DNA of 64,000 nucleotides. It comes from Paragemmobacter kunshanensis (GTDB lineage Bacteria; Pseudomonadota; Alphaproteobacteria; Rhodobacterales; Rhodobacteraceae). A program made the translations under genes and the position numbers. The notes under the pieces are model-generated. The model saw only the letters and a program-made list of their open reading frames with translations. It searched no databases and was not told the DNA's origin. The DNA lies in assembly GCF_011059185.1 (NCBI RefSeq), contig NZ_JAALFE010000009.1:99543-163542 (forward strand), read 5' to 3'. This document shows positions 16,537-24,650 of the stretch, piece after piece. The first letter of the stretch is position 1. Every line of letters begins with the position of its first letter.

Positions 16537-17772
16537 ATGTACGAAGCCGAAGATCAGACCCAGCTTGCTGCGCCGCCGCATGTTCAGCGGCGGGTGCTGC
16601 GTGTTCTGGGCACATCGATCACTCTGCTGCCGCCGGTGCGCGATCAGGCGCGGGCGGATCTGGGCTTCGACATCGTTTTCGAGGAGATGGATTTCCTGGA
16701 TTGCCAGAGGCAGGCAGCGATGCGGCCGGATGGCTATGACGTCTATGAGCAATGCTTTCACAACCTGGACATCGTGTGGTTCTGGGGGGCGTTGCAGCCC
16801 ATCGACATCGCGCGCATCGCGGAATGGGACAATATCTCGGATCTGGTGAAACTGGGCGGTGTATCGAAATATGCCGGGCGCGGCCTTGGCGATGCGCCCG
16901 TGAAGAAGCTTTATATCCAGCCGGGCGGATTTCTGGGATCAAAGCCATCGCGCCATATCAGCATGTTGCCCACCGTGCACAACATGGACAGCTTCGGCTT
17001 CGATGCGCGGGTATTCGGGACGGGGACGGATCCGCGGCCAAGCTGGGCCTGGCTGCTGGATCGCCGGGCGAAGGGGCGGATAGCGCTGGTCGATGAGCCT
17101 GCGATCGGGTTTTTCGATGCGGCCCTGGCGGCCGAGGCATCGGGGGAGCTTGAGTTTGCCGATATCGGCAACATGACCATCGACGAGATCAACGCGCTGA
17201 TGAAGCTTCTGGAGCGCAAGCGGGTGGAGGGATACTTCTGCGGCACCTGGCGCGGCGGGGAGGAAGCGGCTTCGCTGGCGGAAGCCGGCAGCGTGGCGGT
17301 GCAGAGCATGTGGTCGCCCGTATACGGCAAGCTTCGCGCGGCGCGTCCGCATTTCATCGAGGCGGCGCCGACCGAGGGCTATCGGGCCTGGCATGGCGGG
17401 GCGAGCCTGTCGCGCCATCTGCGCGGGGCGGTGCTGGACATGGCCTATGAATATCTCAACTGGTGGCTTTCGGGTTTCGCCGGGGCAGTGATGGCGCGGC
17501 AGGGCTATTACATCTCCAACCCGGCCCGCGCCCGCGATCACCTGTGCCCCGAGGAATGGGCCTATTGGTACGAAGGGGCCGCAGCCGCGCGCGATCTGGC
17601 CGGGCCGACGGGGGAGACGACCGTGAAGGCGGGGGAGCGCCGGGCGGGAGGCGCCTATACGGACCGGGCGCGCAAGATCGTGATCTGGAACACGGTCATG
17701 GACGAGTACAACTACGCTGCACGCGCATGGGACCGATTTGTCCGCCGTGTTCAGGATGGGGGCGAGGCATGA
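16537..17772 (+). CDS. ABC substrate-binding-protein homologue without a signal peptide
   Basis: A 411-residue protein homologous to extracellular solute-binding proteins of the PotD/PotF class. It shares the C-terminal pattern WWLSGFAGAVMARQGYY ... EEWAYWYEG with the Tat-exported binding protein at 23355 (YWLSGGPAVAVSEQGYY ... EKYAFWYEG). Its N-terminus MYEAEDQTQLAAPPHVQRRV runs straight into the first strand RVLGTSITLLPP with no hydrophobic or twin-arginine segment, so it should stay in the cytoplasm. ATG 16537 follows GAGGACAG; GTG 16525 is the only earlier start and adds no signal. It overlaps the GntR regulator by ATGA. A cytoplasmic ligand sensor working with the regulator is a hypothesis; recent loss of the signal is the alternative. 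Confidence 0.78.
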   Translation: MYEAEDQTQLAAPPHVQRRVLRVLGTSITLLPPVRDQARADLGFDIVFEEMDFLDCQRQAAMRPDGYDVYEQCFHNLDIVWFWGALQPIDIARIAEWDNISDLVKLGGVSKYAGRGLGDAPVKKLYIQPGGFLGSKPSRHISMLPTVHNMDSFGFDARVFGTGTDPRPSWAWLLDRRAKGRIALVDEPAIGFFDAALAAEASGELEFADIGNMTIDEINALMKLLERKRVEGYFCGTWRGGEEAASLAEAGSVAVQSMWSPVYGKLRAARPHFIEAAPTEGYRAWHGGASLSRHLRGAVLDMAYEYLNWWLSGFAGAVMARQGYYISNPARARDHLCPEEWAYWYEGAAAARDLAGPTGETTVKAGERRAGGAYTDRARKIVIWNTVMDEYNYAARAWDRFVRRVQDGGEA

Positions 17773-18752
17773 TCCGTTCGGCCAATCCCCTGGCGCAGGA
17801 GCCGCGCTATGAGCTGATCGCCCGGGTTCTGCGCGAGAACATCGCGGCCGGCATCCTTCCGGAAGGGTTCGTGCTGCTGGAGGGGCCGATCGCCACGGTG
17901 ATGCAGACAAGCCGCGTGCCGGTGCAGGCGGCGTTGCGGCAGTTGCTGGAAGAGAGACTGATCAGCCGCTTTGACGGAAGGGGTTATCTGGTGGGGCGGG
18001 TGACGGCCGGGACAGTGCCGATCCGGCGCGACATCCGGGAGCTGGACCTATTGATCCCACCGATGGTGGATGATGCCCTGCAGACGCGCGGGACATGGCG
18101 CCATGTCTATGACGAGGTCGAGGAAGAGGTGGCGTCCTGCCAGATCTTCGGCGAGTTCCGCATCGTCGAGACGGAGCTTGCCGAGCATCTGGGCGTCAGC
18201 CGCACCGTCGTCCGCGACGTGCTGGCGCGGTTGCAGGAGAGGGGGCTGATTCGGAAGAGTGCCGCCTCGCACTGGATCGCGGGGCCGCTGACCGCGCGGA
18301 CCGTCAGCGACAAGTTCGAGCTGCGCGGCATCGTCGAGCCTGCCGCGCTGCGGCTTGCCGCGCCGCATATCCGTTATGCCGAGGTGGAGGACCTGCTGGA
18401 GCGAATCGAAACCGACCCGGCGATCACGCCACAGGAGATGGCGGATGCGCTTATGGAACACTGCATAGCGCAGGCACCAAACACCGCCCTTGTTGAGATG
18501 ATCCGCAGCAACCGCCTCCTTCTTTCGGCAGTGGATCGGGCGCTGATCCGCCTGGGGCTGCCCCCGGACGAGGACACGATTGAGCAATATCAGACGCTGC
18601 TGGACCTCATTTCCAGGCATCCCATTGATTCCGCTTGTGAATATTTGCGGGATCACCTGTCCATCACCGCGCGGCGCTATCTGGCGCGGATGAAGATCGT
18701 CGCTGTCATCCCTGAGGCGGGAGCCTTTGCGCCGTATCTGAGTCCGCAGTAA
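17769..18752 (+). CDS. GntR-family regulator with two winged-helix domains
   Basis: A 327-residue protein. A first GntR-like winged helix spans about residues 10-75 (YELIARVLRENIAAGILPEG ... VPVQAALRQLLEERLI). A second, more canonical one spans about 110-180 (VYDEVEEEVASCQIFGEFRI ... LGVSRTVVRDVLARLQERGL). The remainder is an all-helical FCD-like effector domain (FELRGIVEPAALRLAAPHI onward). Normal GntR/FCD proteins have one DNA-binding domain. The ATG overlaps the stop of the signal-less binding protein (ATGA). A terminator follows, and the ABC operon begins 260 bases downstream with its own promoter, a likely target. Confidence 0.82.
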   Translation: MIRSANPLAQEPRYELIARVLRENIAAGILPEGFVLLEGPIATVMQTSRVPVQAALRQLLEERLISRFDGRGYLVGRVTAGTVPIRRDIRELDLLIPPMVDDALQTRGTWRHVYDEVEEEVASCQIFGEFRIVETELAEHLGVSRTVVRDVLARLQERGLIRKSAASHWIAGPLTARTVSDKFELRGIVEPAALRLAAPHIRYAEVEDLLERIETDPAITPQEMADALMEHCIAQAPNTALVEMIRSNRLLLSAVDRALIRLGLPPDEDTIEQYQTLLDLISRHPIDSACEYLRDHLSITARRYLARMKIVAVIPEAGAFAPYLSPQ

Positions 18753-18759
18753 AACGAAT

Positions 18760-18781
18760 ATTGCGTACCATTGTTCGCAAT
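18760..18781. promoter_or_regulatory. Inverted repeat ATTGCG-10-CGCAAT, candidate operator
   Basis: A perfect 6-bp palindrome (18760-18765 with 18776-18781) whose half-sites are 16 bp apart centre to centre, in the intergenic stretch between the double-HTH regulator and the ABC operon. It lies upstream of the terminator hairpin, about 95 bases before the -35 box at 18876. Binding by the GntR protein is only a guess. Confidence 0.3.
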
Positions 18782-18803
18782 TATCGTGAGCGCTGTTCGC
18801 TCG

Positions 18804-18835
18804 CGGCCTGTTTTTCGGCCGTTTGTTTTCCTTTT
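18804..18835 (+). terminator. Rho-independent terminator after the GntR gene
   Basis: Stem CGGCC/GGCCG (18804-18808 with 18817-18821) and an 8-base T-rich loop, followed by TTTGTTTTCCTTTT. A second small hairpin GAGCG-5-CGCTC (18788-18802) lies just before it. Confidence 0.6.
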
Positions 18836-18875
18836 CTTGCTCAAAATATGCCATGGCGTGCAATTTGATATGCCG

Positions 18876-18904
18876 TTGACAGATGGCAAAACTACCTATG
18901 TTAT
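18876..18904 (+). promoter_or_regulatory. Sigma-70-type promoter of the ABC transporter operon
   Basis: TTGACA (18876-18881, perfect -35) and TGTTAT (18899-18904) separated by 17 bp. This stretch is AT-rich compared with its surroundings, and it lies about 110 bases before the ATPase start and after the GntR terminator. Confidence 0.65.
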
Positions 18905-19012
18905 ACGAAGTACAGTTTATGCGGGTCGTGTGACTCGGTCGTCCGGCTGGTTTCGGACAGCAATCAAAAAGGGGTGGCCGCGAAGCGACCCCAGCACACA
19001 GGTGAGGTGGAT

Positions 19013-20089
19013 TTGGACACGTCGGTCTTCAGACTGGACGGCGTCACCAAGCGCTATGGCGACTTGGTTGCGCTTGACAATGCATCGCTGGAGGCGGGTG
19101 CGAACGAGTATATCTCGTTCCTCGGCCCGTCCGGGTCGGGCAAGACAACCTTGCTGAGGGTGATCGCCGGTTTTGAGGCGCCCGAAGCGGGGCGAGTCTT
19201 CTTCAACGGGCGCGACATTACCAATCTGCCTGCGCATGAGCGCGGTATCGGCTTCGTCTTCCAGAATTTCGCGCTGTTCCCGCATCTGACTGTGATCCAG
19301 AATGTCGGCTTCGGTCTGACACATGGGAAATCCGGGCTGAGCGCGGCCGAGATCGAGCGGCGCAGCCTCGAGATGATCGAACTGGTCGGCCTGTCGGGGA
19401 TGGAAGGGCGAGGGGTCGATCAGATCTCGGGCGGCCAACGGCAGCGGGTGGCGCTGGCGCGGACGCTGACCATGCATCCGAAGCTGGTGCTTCTGGATGA
19501 ACCCCTAGGCGCGCTGGACGCCAATCTCCGGTCGCGGATGCGGACGGAGTTGCGGGCAATCCGCGAAAGGCTGGGCGTGACCTTCGTCCATGTGACGGGC
19601 AGCGAGAATGAGGCGTTGGCGATGGGCGATCGCGTCGTCGTGCTGGACCGGGGGCGCATCATCCAGACCGGGACGCCGGGCGAGGTGTATGACAGCCCCG
19701 CTTCGCCTGACGTGGCGCATTTTCTGAACCGGTTCAACCTGTTCGACGGCAATCTTTCGGGAGGCCGGTTCAACGGCGTGTTCGGTTCCGTGCCGGTGCC
19801 GCGCAGCGTGCGGTCCGACCGGGATGTCTATGCCGTGCGCTATGACCGGATGCGGGCACTGCCGGTTTCCGCCGATGCGGCGGGCCCGGCCATCAAGGCG
19901 CGCTTCGTGGCTTCGGAATACCTCGGATCGTCGATGATGAACTTCTTCGAGGCCGAGGATGGCCATGTGATCGAGATGGAGCATCACCTGAGCCTTGGCA
20001 CCCCCCAAACCTTCGAGGCGCGGCAGGACTATCTGCTGACCTGGAACCCGGAACAGGCCATCGTCTTTGGTCGCGAGGCATCCCGATGA
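19013..20089 (+). CDS. ABC transporter ATPase, PotA-like, with altered H-loop
   Basis: About 358 residues. Walker A GPSGSGKTT (38-46), Q-loop FQNFALFPHLT, signature ISGGQRQR, Walker B LVLLDEPLGALD, and a C-terminal TOBE-like domain identify a polyamine/Fe-type importer ATPase. The switch (H-loop) histidine is replaced: residue 196 is Gly in VHVTGSENEAL, where the sister ATPase at 24651 has VFVTHAQSEAL. The start is uncertain: TTG 19013 (preceded by AGGTGAGG) gives MDTSVFRLDGVTKRYG, GTG 19007 adds two residues and GTG 18974 adds thirteen. Its end overlaps the first permease by ATGA. It probably pairs with the second ATPase as a heterodimer. Confidence 0.85.
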   Translation: MDTSVFRLDGVTKRYGDLVALDNASLEAGANEYISFLGPSGSGKTTLLRVIAGFEAPEAGRVFFNGRDITNLPAHERGIGFVFQNFALFPHLTVIQNVGFGLTHGKSGLSAAEIERRSLEMIELVGLSGMEGRGVDQISGGQRQRVALARTLTMHPKLVLLDEPLGALDANLRSRMRTELRAIRERLGVTFVHVTGSENEALAMGDRVVVLDRGRIIQTGTPGEVYDSPASPDVAHFLNRFNLFDGNLSGGRFNGVFGSVPVPRSVRSDRDVYAVRYDRMRALPVSADAAGPAIKARFVASEYLGSSMMNFFEAEDGHVIEMEHHLSLGTPQTFEARQDYLLTWNPEQAIVFGREASR

Positions 20090-20958
20090 GCAGCCAGATC
20101 TCCATTCAGAAACGTCAGTCCAAGACCACCCGCTGGTTGCTGGCGCCGGGCATCATCTGGATGTCGCTGTTCCTGGTCGTGCCGATCCTGATGATCGTCT
20201 ACGTGTCCTTCTGGACGCAGACGACCTTCAACATCTCACCCGATCCGACGCTGGCGAGCTGGAAGCAGTTCTTCTCGTCCGACACCTATACCGGCTCGCT
20301 GTGGACCACGGTGCGGATCTGGCTGATCGTTCTGGCCTGCACCTTTGTCGTCGGCTATCCGACCGCGCTTTTCGTGGGGCTCTTCGTCAAGTCGAAGACG
20401 CTGTCGACGGTTCTGCTGGTGATCTGCGTGATTCCTTTCTGGACATCGTTCCTGATCCGCGTGCTGGCCTGGCGGCCGATGCTTGGCAAGGAGGGCGCGA
20501 TCAATATCGTGCTGCTGAAACTGGGGATCATCCAGCAGCCAATCGAGGTGCTGTTGTTCACCGAACTGTCGGTGATCATCGGGATGACGCAGATCTATTG
20601 CGTGTTCATGGTCGGCCCCATTGCCTTCATGCTGAGCCGGATCGACCGCAACATCATCGAGGCGGCACGCGATCTGGGTGCGGGGTTCGGGCGGATCTTC
20701 TGGAAGATCATCTTCCCGCTGTCGCTGCCGGGTGTCGTGGTGGGCGCGATCTTCGTGTCGGTCATGGTGCTGGGTGAATTCGCGACTTCGGGCGCACTGT
20801 CGGGCCGGAAGGTGAACCTGCTGGGCAACATCATCGTGACGCAGGTTGGTTCGCTGAAATGGGCGATGGCGTCGGTCGTGGGGGTGATCCTGACGGTGGT
20901 CATGGGCATCGTGATCGCGGGCTTCCTGCGCATCGTCGATCTGAAGCGGGAGCTGTAA
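20086..20958 (+). CDS. ABC transporter permease, PotB-like
   Basis: A 290-residue inner-membrane permease of the spermidine/putrescine class. About six hydrophobic segments are visible, starting with WLLAPGIIWMSLFLVVPILM, and the EAA loop reads EAARDLGAGFGRIFWKIIFP, which docks on the ATPase coupling helix. It is translationally coupled to the preceding ATPase (ATGA) and 3 bases before the second permease. It should form the heterodimeric channel with that protein. Confidence 0.9.
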   Translation: MSSQISIQKRQSKTTRWLLAPGIIWMSLFLVVPILMIVYVSFWTQTTFNISPDPTLASWKQFFSSDTYTGSLWTTVRIWLIVLACTFVVGYPTALFVGLFVKSKTLSTVLLVICVIPFWTSFLIRVLAWRPMLGKEGAINIVLLKLGIIQQPIEVLLFTELSVIIGMTQIYCVFMVGPIAFMLSRIDRNIIEAARDLGAGFGRIFWKIIFPLSLPGVVVGAIFVSVMVLGEFATSGALSGRKVNLLGNIIVTQVGSLKWAMASVVGVILTVVMGIVIAGFLRIVDLKREL

Positions 20959-20961
20959 GTC

Positions 20962-21813
20962 ATGGAATCGCGCATCCTGAAACCCGCGCTTGGCCTTTAC
21001 GTCGCGCTGTTCGTGCTGTTCCTTTACGGGCCGTTCGTGGTGCTGACGATCATCTCGTTCCAGCAGGGGCCTGAGGGCGGGCCGCAGTTCCCGATCATCG
21101 AATGGTCCACCTACTGGTATCGCCACATCTTTGGGCTGACCCCGCCGTCACGCATCGCGCCGCTGCCTTTCGGCGAGGCCTTGCTGCGGTCGCTGGTGCT
21201 GGCCTTCATGACGATGGTGGTGTCCACCGTGCTGGGCGTGATGTCGGCACAGGCCTTCCGGCGCAAGTTCAAGGGATCGGGCGTCGTCTTCTACCTGATC
21301 GTGCTGGGCATGATGGTGCCGGGCGTGCTGACCGGGCTGGGAACGTCGCTCTTGGCCAACAACGTGATCGGGATCGAGCGGCACTGGTACACGACCGCCT
21401 TTGCCACCCATGTGGCCTATACCTTTCCCTTTGCCTTCCTTGTGATGCTGGCGATCCTGAACCGCTTTGACGCCTCTGTCGAAGAAGCGTCCTGGTCGCT
21501 GGGGGTGGATCCCTGGACCACCTTCCGCAAGGTGACCTTCCCGCTGATCTTCCCGGGCGTGCTGTCGGCGATGCTGTTTGCCTTCACGCTGTCGCTGGAC
21601 GAATTCCCCCGGACGCTGTTCGCTTCTGGGCGGGATCAGACCCTGCCGCTGGCGATCTACGGGACTTTCTCGGTCGAGATCCATCCCAACATCTTTGCCT
21701 TCGGGGTGCTGACGACGCTGTTCTCCTTTGCGCTTTTGTCGGTCTACGGGCTGCTGATGGCGATGTCCGTGCGGCGCGCGAGGAAGATGGCCATGCAGGA
21801 GGATATCGCATGA
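20962..21813 (+). CDS. ABC transporter permease, PotC-like
   Basis: A 283-residue permease with the usual six membrane segments (LYVALFVLFLYGPFVVLTII first) and an EAA loop EEASWSLGVDPWTTFRKVTF. It is the PotC partner of the permease directly upstream. Its stop overlaps the start of a short-chain dehydrogenase (ATGA), an unusual coupling of a membrane channel to a catabolic enzyme that ties the dehydrogenase to the imported compound. Confidence 0.9.
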   Translation: MESRILKPALGLYVALFVLFLYGPFVVLTIISFQQGPEGGPQFPIIEWSTYWYRHIFGLTPPSRIAPLPFGEALLRSLVLAFMTMVVSTVLGVMSAQAFRRKFKGSGVVFYLIVLGMMVPGVLTGLGTSLLANNVIGIERHWYTTAFATHVAYTFPFAFLVMLAILNRFDASVEEASWSLGVDPWTTFRKVTFPLIFPGVLSAMLFAFTLSLDEFPRTLFASGRDQTLPLAIYGTFSVEIHPNIFAFGVLTTLFSFALLSVYGLLMAMSVRRARKMAMQEDIA

Positions 21814-22541
21814 CCGTCGCTGGGACAGTCATCGTTACCGGAGCGGGATCGGGCATCGGGCGGGCGATCGCGCTGCAGTTGGCTGCGGATGGGTTCAACG
21901 TGATGGTGAACGACTTCCGGGCTGCCGCAGCGGCGGCGGTTGCGGCGGAGATCGGTGCAAGGGCGCGCAGCTGCGGGGGGGATGTGTCGGACGAGGCGGA
22001 TGTTGCGTCCATGGTGACCGAGACGGAGGCAGCCTTCGGGCCGGTCACGCATCTGGTGAACAACGCAGGCCATGTGCATCAGGGGCGGTTCACCGACCTG
22101 ACCACGGCGGATTTCGACCGGATGCTTGCGGTACATCTGCGCGGCACCTTCCTGTGTACGAAGGCGGTGATCGAGGGGATGCTGGCGCGCAAGTCTGGGG
22201 CGGTGGTCAACGTTGCCTCGCAGCTGGGCCAGATCGGTGGGGTAGAGCTGGTCCACTACAGCGCTGCCAAGGCCGGGATCATAGGTCTGACCAAAGCGCT
22301 GGCGCGCGAGGTTTCGGCGCAGGGGGTGCGGGTGAATGCCGTGGCGCCGGGCCCCATCAACACGCCGCTGGTGCGCAGCCTGTCGGAAGACTGGCAGCGC
22401 GCGAAGGCCGCAGAATTGCCGCTGGGCCGGTTCGGAGAGCCGGAGGAAGTGGCAGCGACGGTGTCCTTCCTGTGTTCGCCTGCGGCGTCCTTGTTCGTGG
22501 GCCAGACGCTGGGGCCAAATTCGGGAGACGTGATGCTATGA
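21810..22541 (+). CDS. Short-chain dehydrogenase/reductase (first of two)
   Basis: A 243-residue classical SDR with a Rossmann fold: TGAGSGIGRAIA for the dinucleotide, NNAG, and the catalytic Ser in NVASQLGQIGG with the YSAAK Tyr-Lys motif. It resembles FabG/3-oxoacyl reductases, but in this setting it more likely oxidises or reduces a hydroxyl on the imported substrate or its ring-opened product. It overlaps both neighbours by ATGA (permease before, second SDR after). The acidic ND after the second strand (VMVNDF) hints at NAD(H) preference. Confidence 0.85.
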   Translation: MTVAGTVIVTGAGSGIGRAIALQLAADGFNVMVNDFRAAAAAAVAAEIGARARSCGGDVSDEADVASMVTETEAAFGPVTHLVNNAGHVHQGRFTDLTTADFDRMLAVHLRGTFLCTKAVIEGMLARKSGAVVNVASQLGQIGGVELVHYSAAKAGIIGLTKALAREVSAQGVRVNAVAPGPINTPLVRSLSEDWQRAKAAELPLGRFGEPEEVAATVSFLCSPAASLFVGQTLGPNSGDVML

Positions 22542-23293
22542 CCGAGACCGTTCTGATCACCGGGGCCGGTATCGGCATCGGAAGGGCCAGCGCCAGGGCC
22601 TTTGGCGCGGCCGGATATCATGTGGTGGTGACCGACATCCTGGCCGCCGAGGGGCAGTCCTGCGTCGACGAGATCGTGGCGGCGGGCGGCAGTGCCGAGT
22701 TTCACGCGCTGGACGTGCGGTCGACCGAGGCTGCCGATGCGCTGGTCGCTAAGATCGAGGCGGAGCGGGGCGGGATCGACGTCATCGTCGCCAATGCAGG
22801 CATCGCGCACAAGGTGCCGTTGCCCGTGCTGAGCGACGAGAAGTGGGATTTCACTTTCGACATTGATTTGAAGGGGATCTTCCGGGTCGTGCGTCCGGCA
22901 TTAGCGGGGATGAAGGCGCGCAGGAAGGGATCCGTCATTGCGCTGTCTTCGATCATGGGCGTGGCCTACGGCTGGGACGAACATGTGCATTACTCGGCCG
23001 CGAAGGCGGGGGTTGTGGGTTTGGTGCGCGGCCTGGCGGTGGAACTGGCGCGCGACGGCATCCGCGTGAACGGCGTGGCGCCTGGATACATCCGCACTGC
23101 ACAACTGCTTTCGAAGGAGAATTCGCTGGGCCCCGAGGGCGCCGAGAAGGCCGGTGAATTCATCCCCATGGGGCGCATCGGCGAGCCTGAGGAGATCGCC
23201 GACGTGATCCTGTTCCTGGCATCCAACGGCGCCCGATACATGACCGGACAGGTCGTGGTCGTGGACGGAGGATTGCTCGTCGGGCGCTACTAG
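22538..23293 (+). CDS. Short-chain dehydrogenase/reductase (second of two)
   Basis: A 251-residue classical SDR: TGAGIGIGRASA, ANAG in place of NNAG, SSIMG with the catalytic Ser, and YSAAK. Asp at the end of the second strand (VVVTDI) favours NAD(H). ATG 22538 overlaps the stop of the first SDR (ATGA). It is clearly not a recent duplicate of its neighbour. Two adjacent SDRs may act on opposite stereoisomers or on successive steps, which is inference. Confidence 0.86.
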   Translation: MTETVLITGAGIGIGRASARAFGAAGYHVVVTDILAAEGQSCVDEIVAAGGSAEFHALDVRSTEAADALVAKIEAERGGIDVIVANAGIAHKVPLPVLSDEKWDFTFDIDLKGIFRVVRPALAGMKARRKGSVIALSSIMGVAYGWDEHVHYSAAKAGVVGLVRGLAVELARDGIRVNGVAPGYIRTAQLLSKENSLGPEGAEKAGEFIPMGRIGEPEEIADVILFLASNGARYMTGQVVVVDGGLLVGRY

Positions 23294-23354
23294 CGTGCGG
23301 CGGGGCAAGAAGAAGACGTCAATACCAACAGACGGAAAAACAGGAGGTAACTAC

Positions 23355-24578
23355 ATGAATACTCAGTCGCTTTCGCGGCGCCGTTTCCTGCAGGGGACTG
23401 CAGGCAGCGTGGCGCTGGCCGCAGGGGGGATGCCCTTCCTCGGCGCGCAGCAGGCCTTTGCCGCCGATCTGGCGTCGCAGGAACTGCGCACGGTCGGCCT
23501 GTCGGTCACGGTACAGGAACGCATCCTGACCGAATTCCAGGCGGCCTCGGGCGTGAAGGCCGTGTCGGGCAAGGCCGACATCTTCCCGAACACCCAGACC
23601 GAACTGCTGTCGGGTTCGACCGCCTATGACTGCTGGGAAACCATCGGCGAGCGTCTTCCGGCCATCGTGCAGACCGATCTGGTCGCGCCGATCCCGACCG
23701 CTTCGCTGACCAACTGGACGGGCGTCGGCGAGTCCTTCCTCAAGCCGTCGGACAAGTGGGAACCCCGTGCGCAGATCGTGGGCCAGATCTGGACCGACGA
23801 GAGCCAGACCGCGCTGAACATGGTGCCGACCGTCTACAACTTCGACTCGATCGGGTTCCGGCCCGACCTCGTCGATGCGGAAGAAGCCTCGAACTGGTCG
23901 GCTCTGTTCGACCCCAAGTTCAAGGGCAAGACGGGCCTGAACGTGGACCCGCTTATTGCCTTCGGACAGGCCGTCATGGCGATGAACGAACTGGGCCTTT
24001 CGGAAGTGCCGAACCCGGGCAACCCGGATGCGGCGGCGATCGAGGAAGCGGCGAAGTTCCTGATCTCCAAGAAGAAGGAAGGCCAGTTCCGCGCCCTGTG
24101 GGGTGACTTCGGCGAATTGGTGAACCTGCTGGCCTCGGGCGAGATGATCCTGGCCGATGCCTGGCAGCCGGCCGTCATGGCGGTGAAGGCGCAGGGCGTT
24201 CAGTGTTCCTATGCAACGATGAAGACCGGCTATCGCGGTTGGGCAATCGGGGTGTCGGCGCTGAAATCCTCGCCCAACTTCGATGCGGTCGTCGCCTATG
24301 CCGACTACTGGCTGTCGGGTGGCCCGGCGGTCGCTGTGTCGGAACAGGGCTACTATTCGCCCAACGACAGGGTGAAGGCCGTCATGGCGCCCGAGAAGTA
24401 CGCCTTCTGGTACGAAGGCGCGCCGTGGGTCGGTGCGGAAGAGCGCGGGATCAAGGAAGGCGACCTGCGCGATGGCGGTTCGCTGGCGACGCGTGCGGCG
24501 AATGTCGCCTACTGGCACCAGTGGCCGGATGAATATGACCTGCTCATCCAGAAGTGGGACGAGTTCCTGTCGGCCTGA
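23355..24578 (+). CDS. Tat-exported ABC substrate-binding protein, PotD/PotF-like
   Basis: A 407-residue periplasmic binding protein. The N-terminus carries a twin-arginine signal (SRRRFLQ, residues 7-13), a hydrophobic stretch and a likely cleavage site after AFA near residue 36. ATG 23355 has a near-perfect AGGAGGT ribosome-binding site, fitting the high expression binding proteins need. The body follows the family (TVYNFDSIGFRP, ILADAWQPAVMAVKAQG, YWLSGGPAVAVSEQGYY). Export by Tat suggests folding before export. It feeds the two permeases upstream, and a stable hairpin lies in the gap before the second ATPase. Confidence 0.9.
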   Translation: MNTQSLSRRRFLQGTAGSVALAAGGMPFLGAQQAFAADLASQELRTVGLSVTVQERILTEFQAASGVKAVSGKADIFPNTQTELLSGSTAYDCWETIGERLPAIVQTDLVAPIPTASLTNWTGVGESFLKPSDKWEPRAQIVGQIWTDESQTALNMVPTVYNFDSIGFRPDLVDAEEASNWSALFDPKFKGKTGLNVDPLIAFGQAVMAMNELGLSEVPNPGNPDAAAIEEAAKFLISKKKEGQFRALWGDFGELVNLLASGEMILADAWQPAVMAVKAQGVQCSYATMKTGYRGWAIGVSALKSSPNFDAVVAYADYWLSGGPAVAVSEQGYYSPNDRVKAVMAPEKYAFWYEGAPWVGAEERGIKEGDLRDGGSLATRAANVAYWHQWPDEYDLLIQKWDEFLSA

Positions 24579-24592
24579 TCCGACGCGAAACC

Positions 24593-24621
24593 TGCGGTCG
24601 GGGCGATCTGCCCCGGCCGCA
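24593..24621 (+). terminator. Intercistronic stem-loop after the binding protein gene
   Basis: 12-bp stem TGCGGTCGGGGC / GCCCCGGCCGCA with one G-U pair and a 5-base loop, 15 bases after the binding-protein stop. No T-run follows. Such hairpins often protect the binding-protein mRNA and reduce downstream expression; that role is inferred. Confidence 0.5.
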
Positions 24622-24650
24622 CCCAAGACCAGACATCCGGGGACTTTCCA

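Noticed and set aside
18900..18912. loxP-like string TATACGAAGT
   Set aside because: Only one 10-base half resembles loxP; no second arm or spacer, and no recombinase nearby. Coincidence within a promoter.
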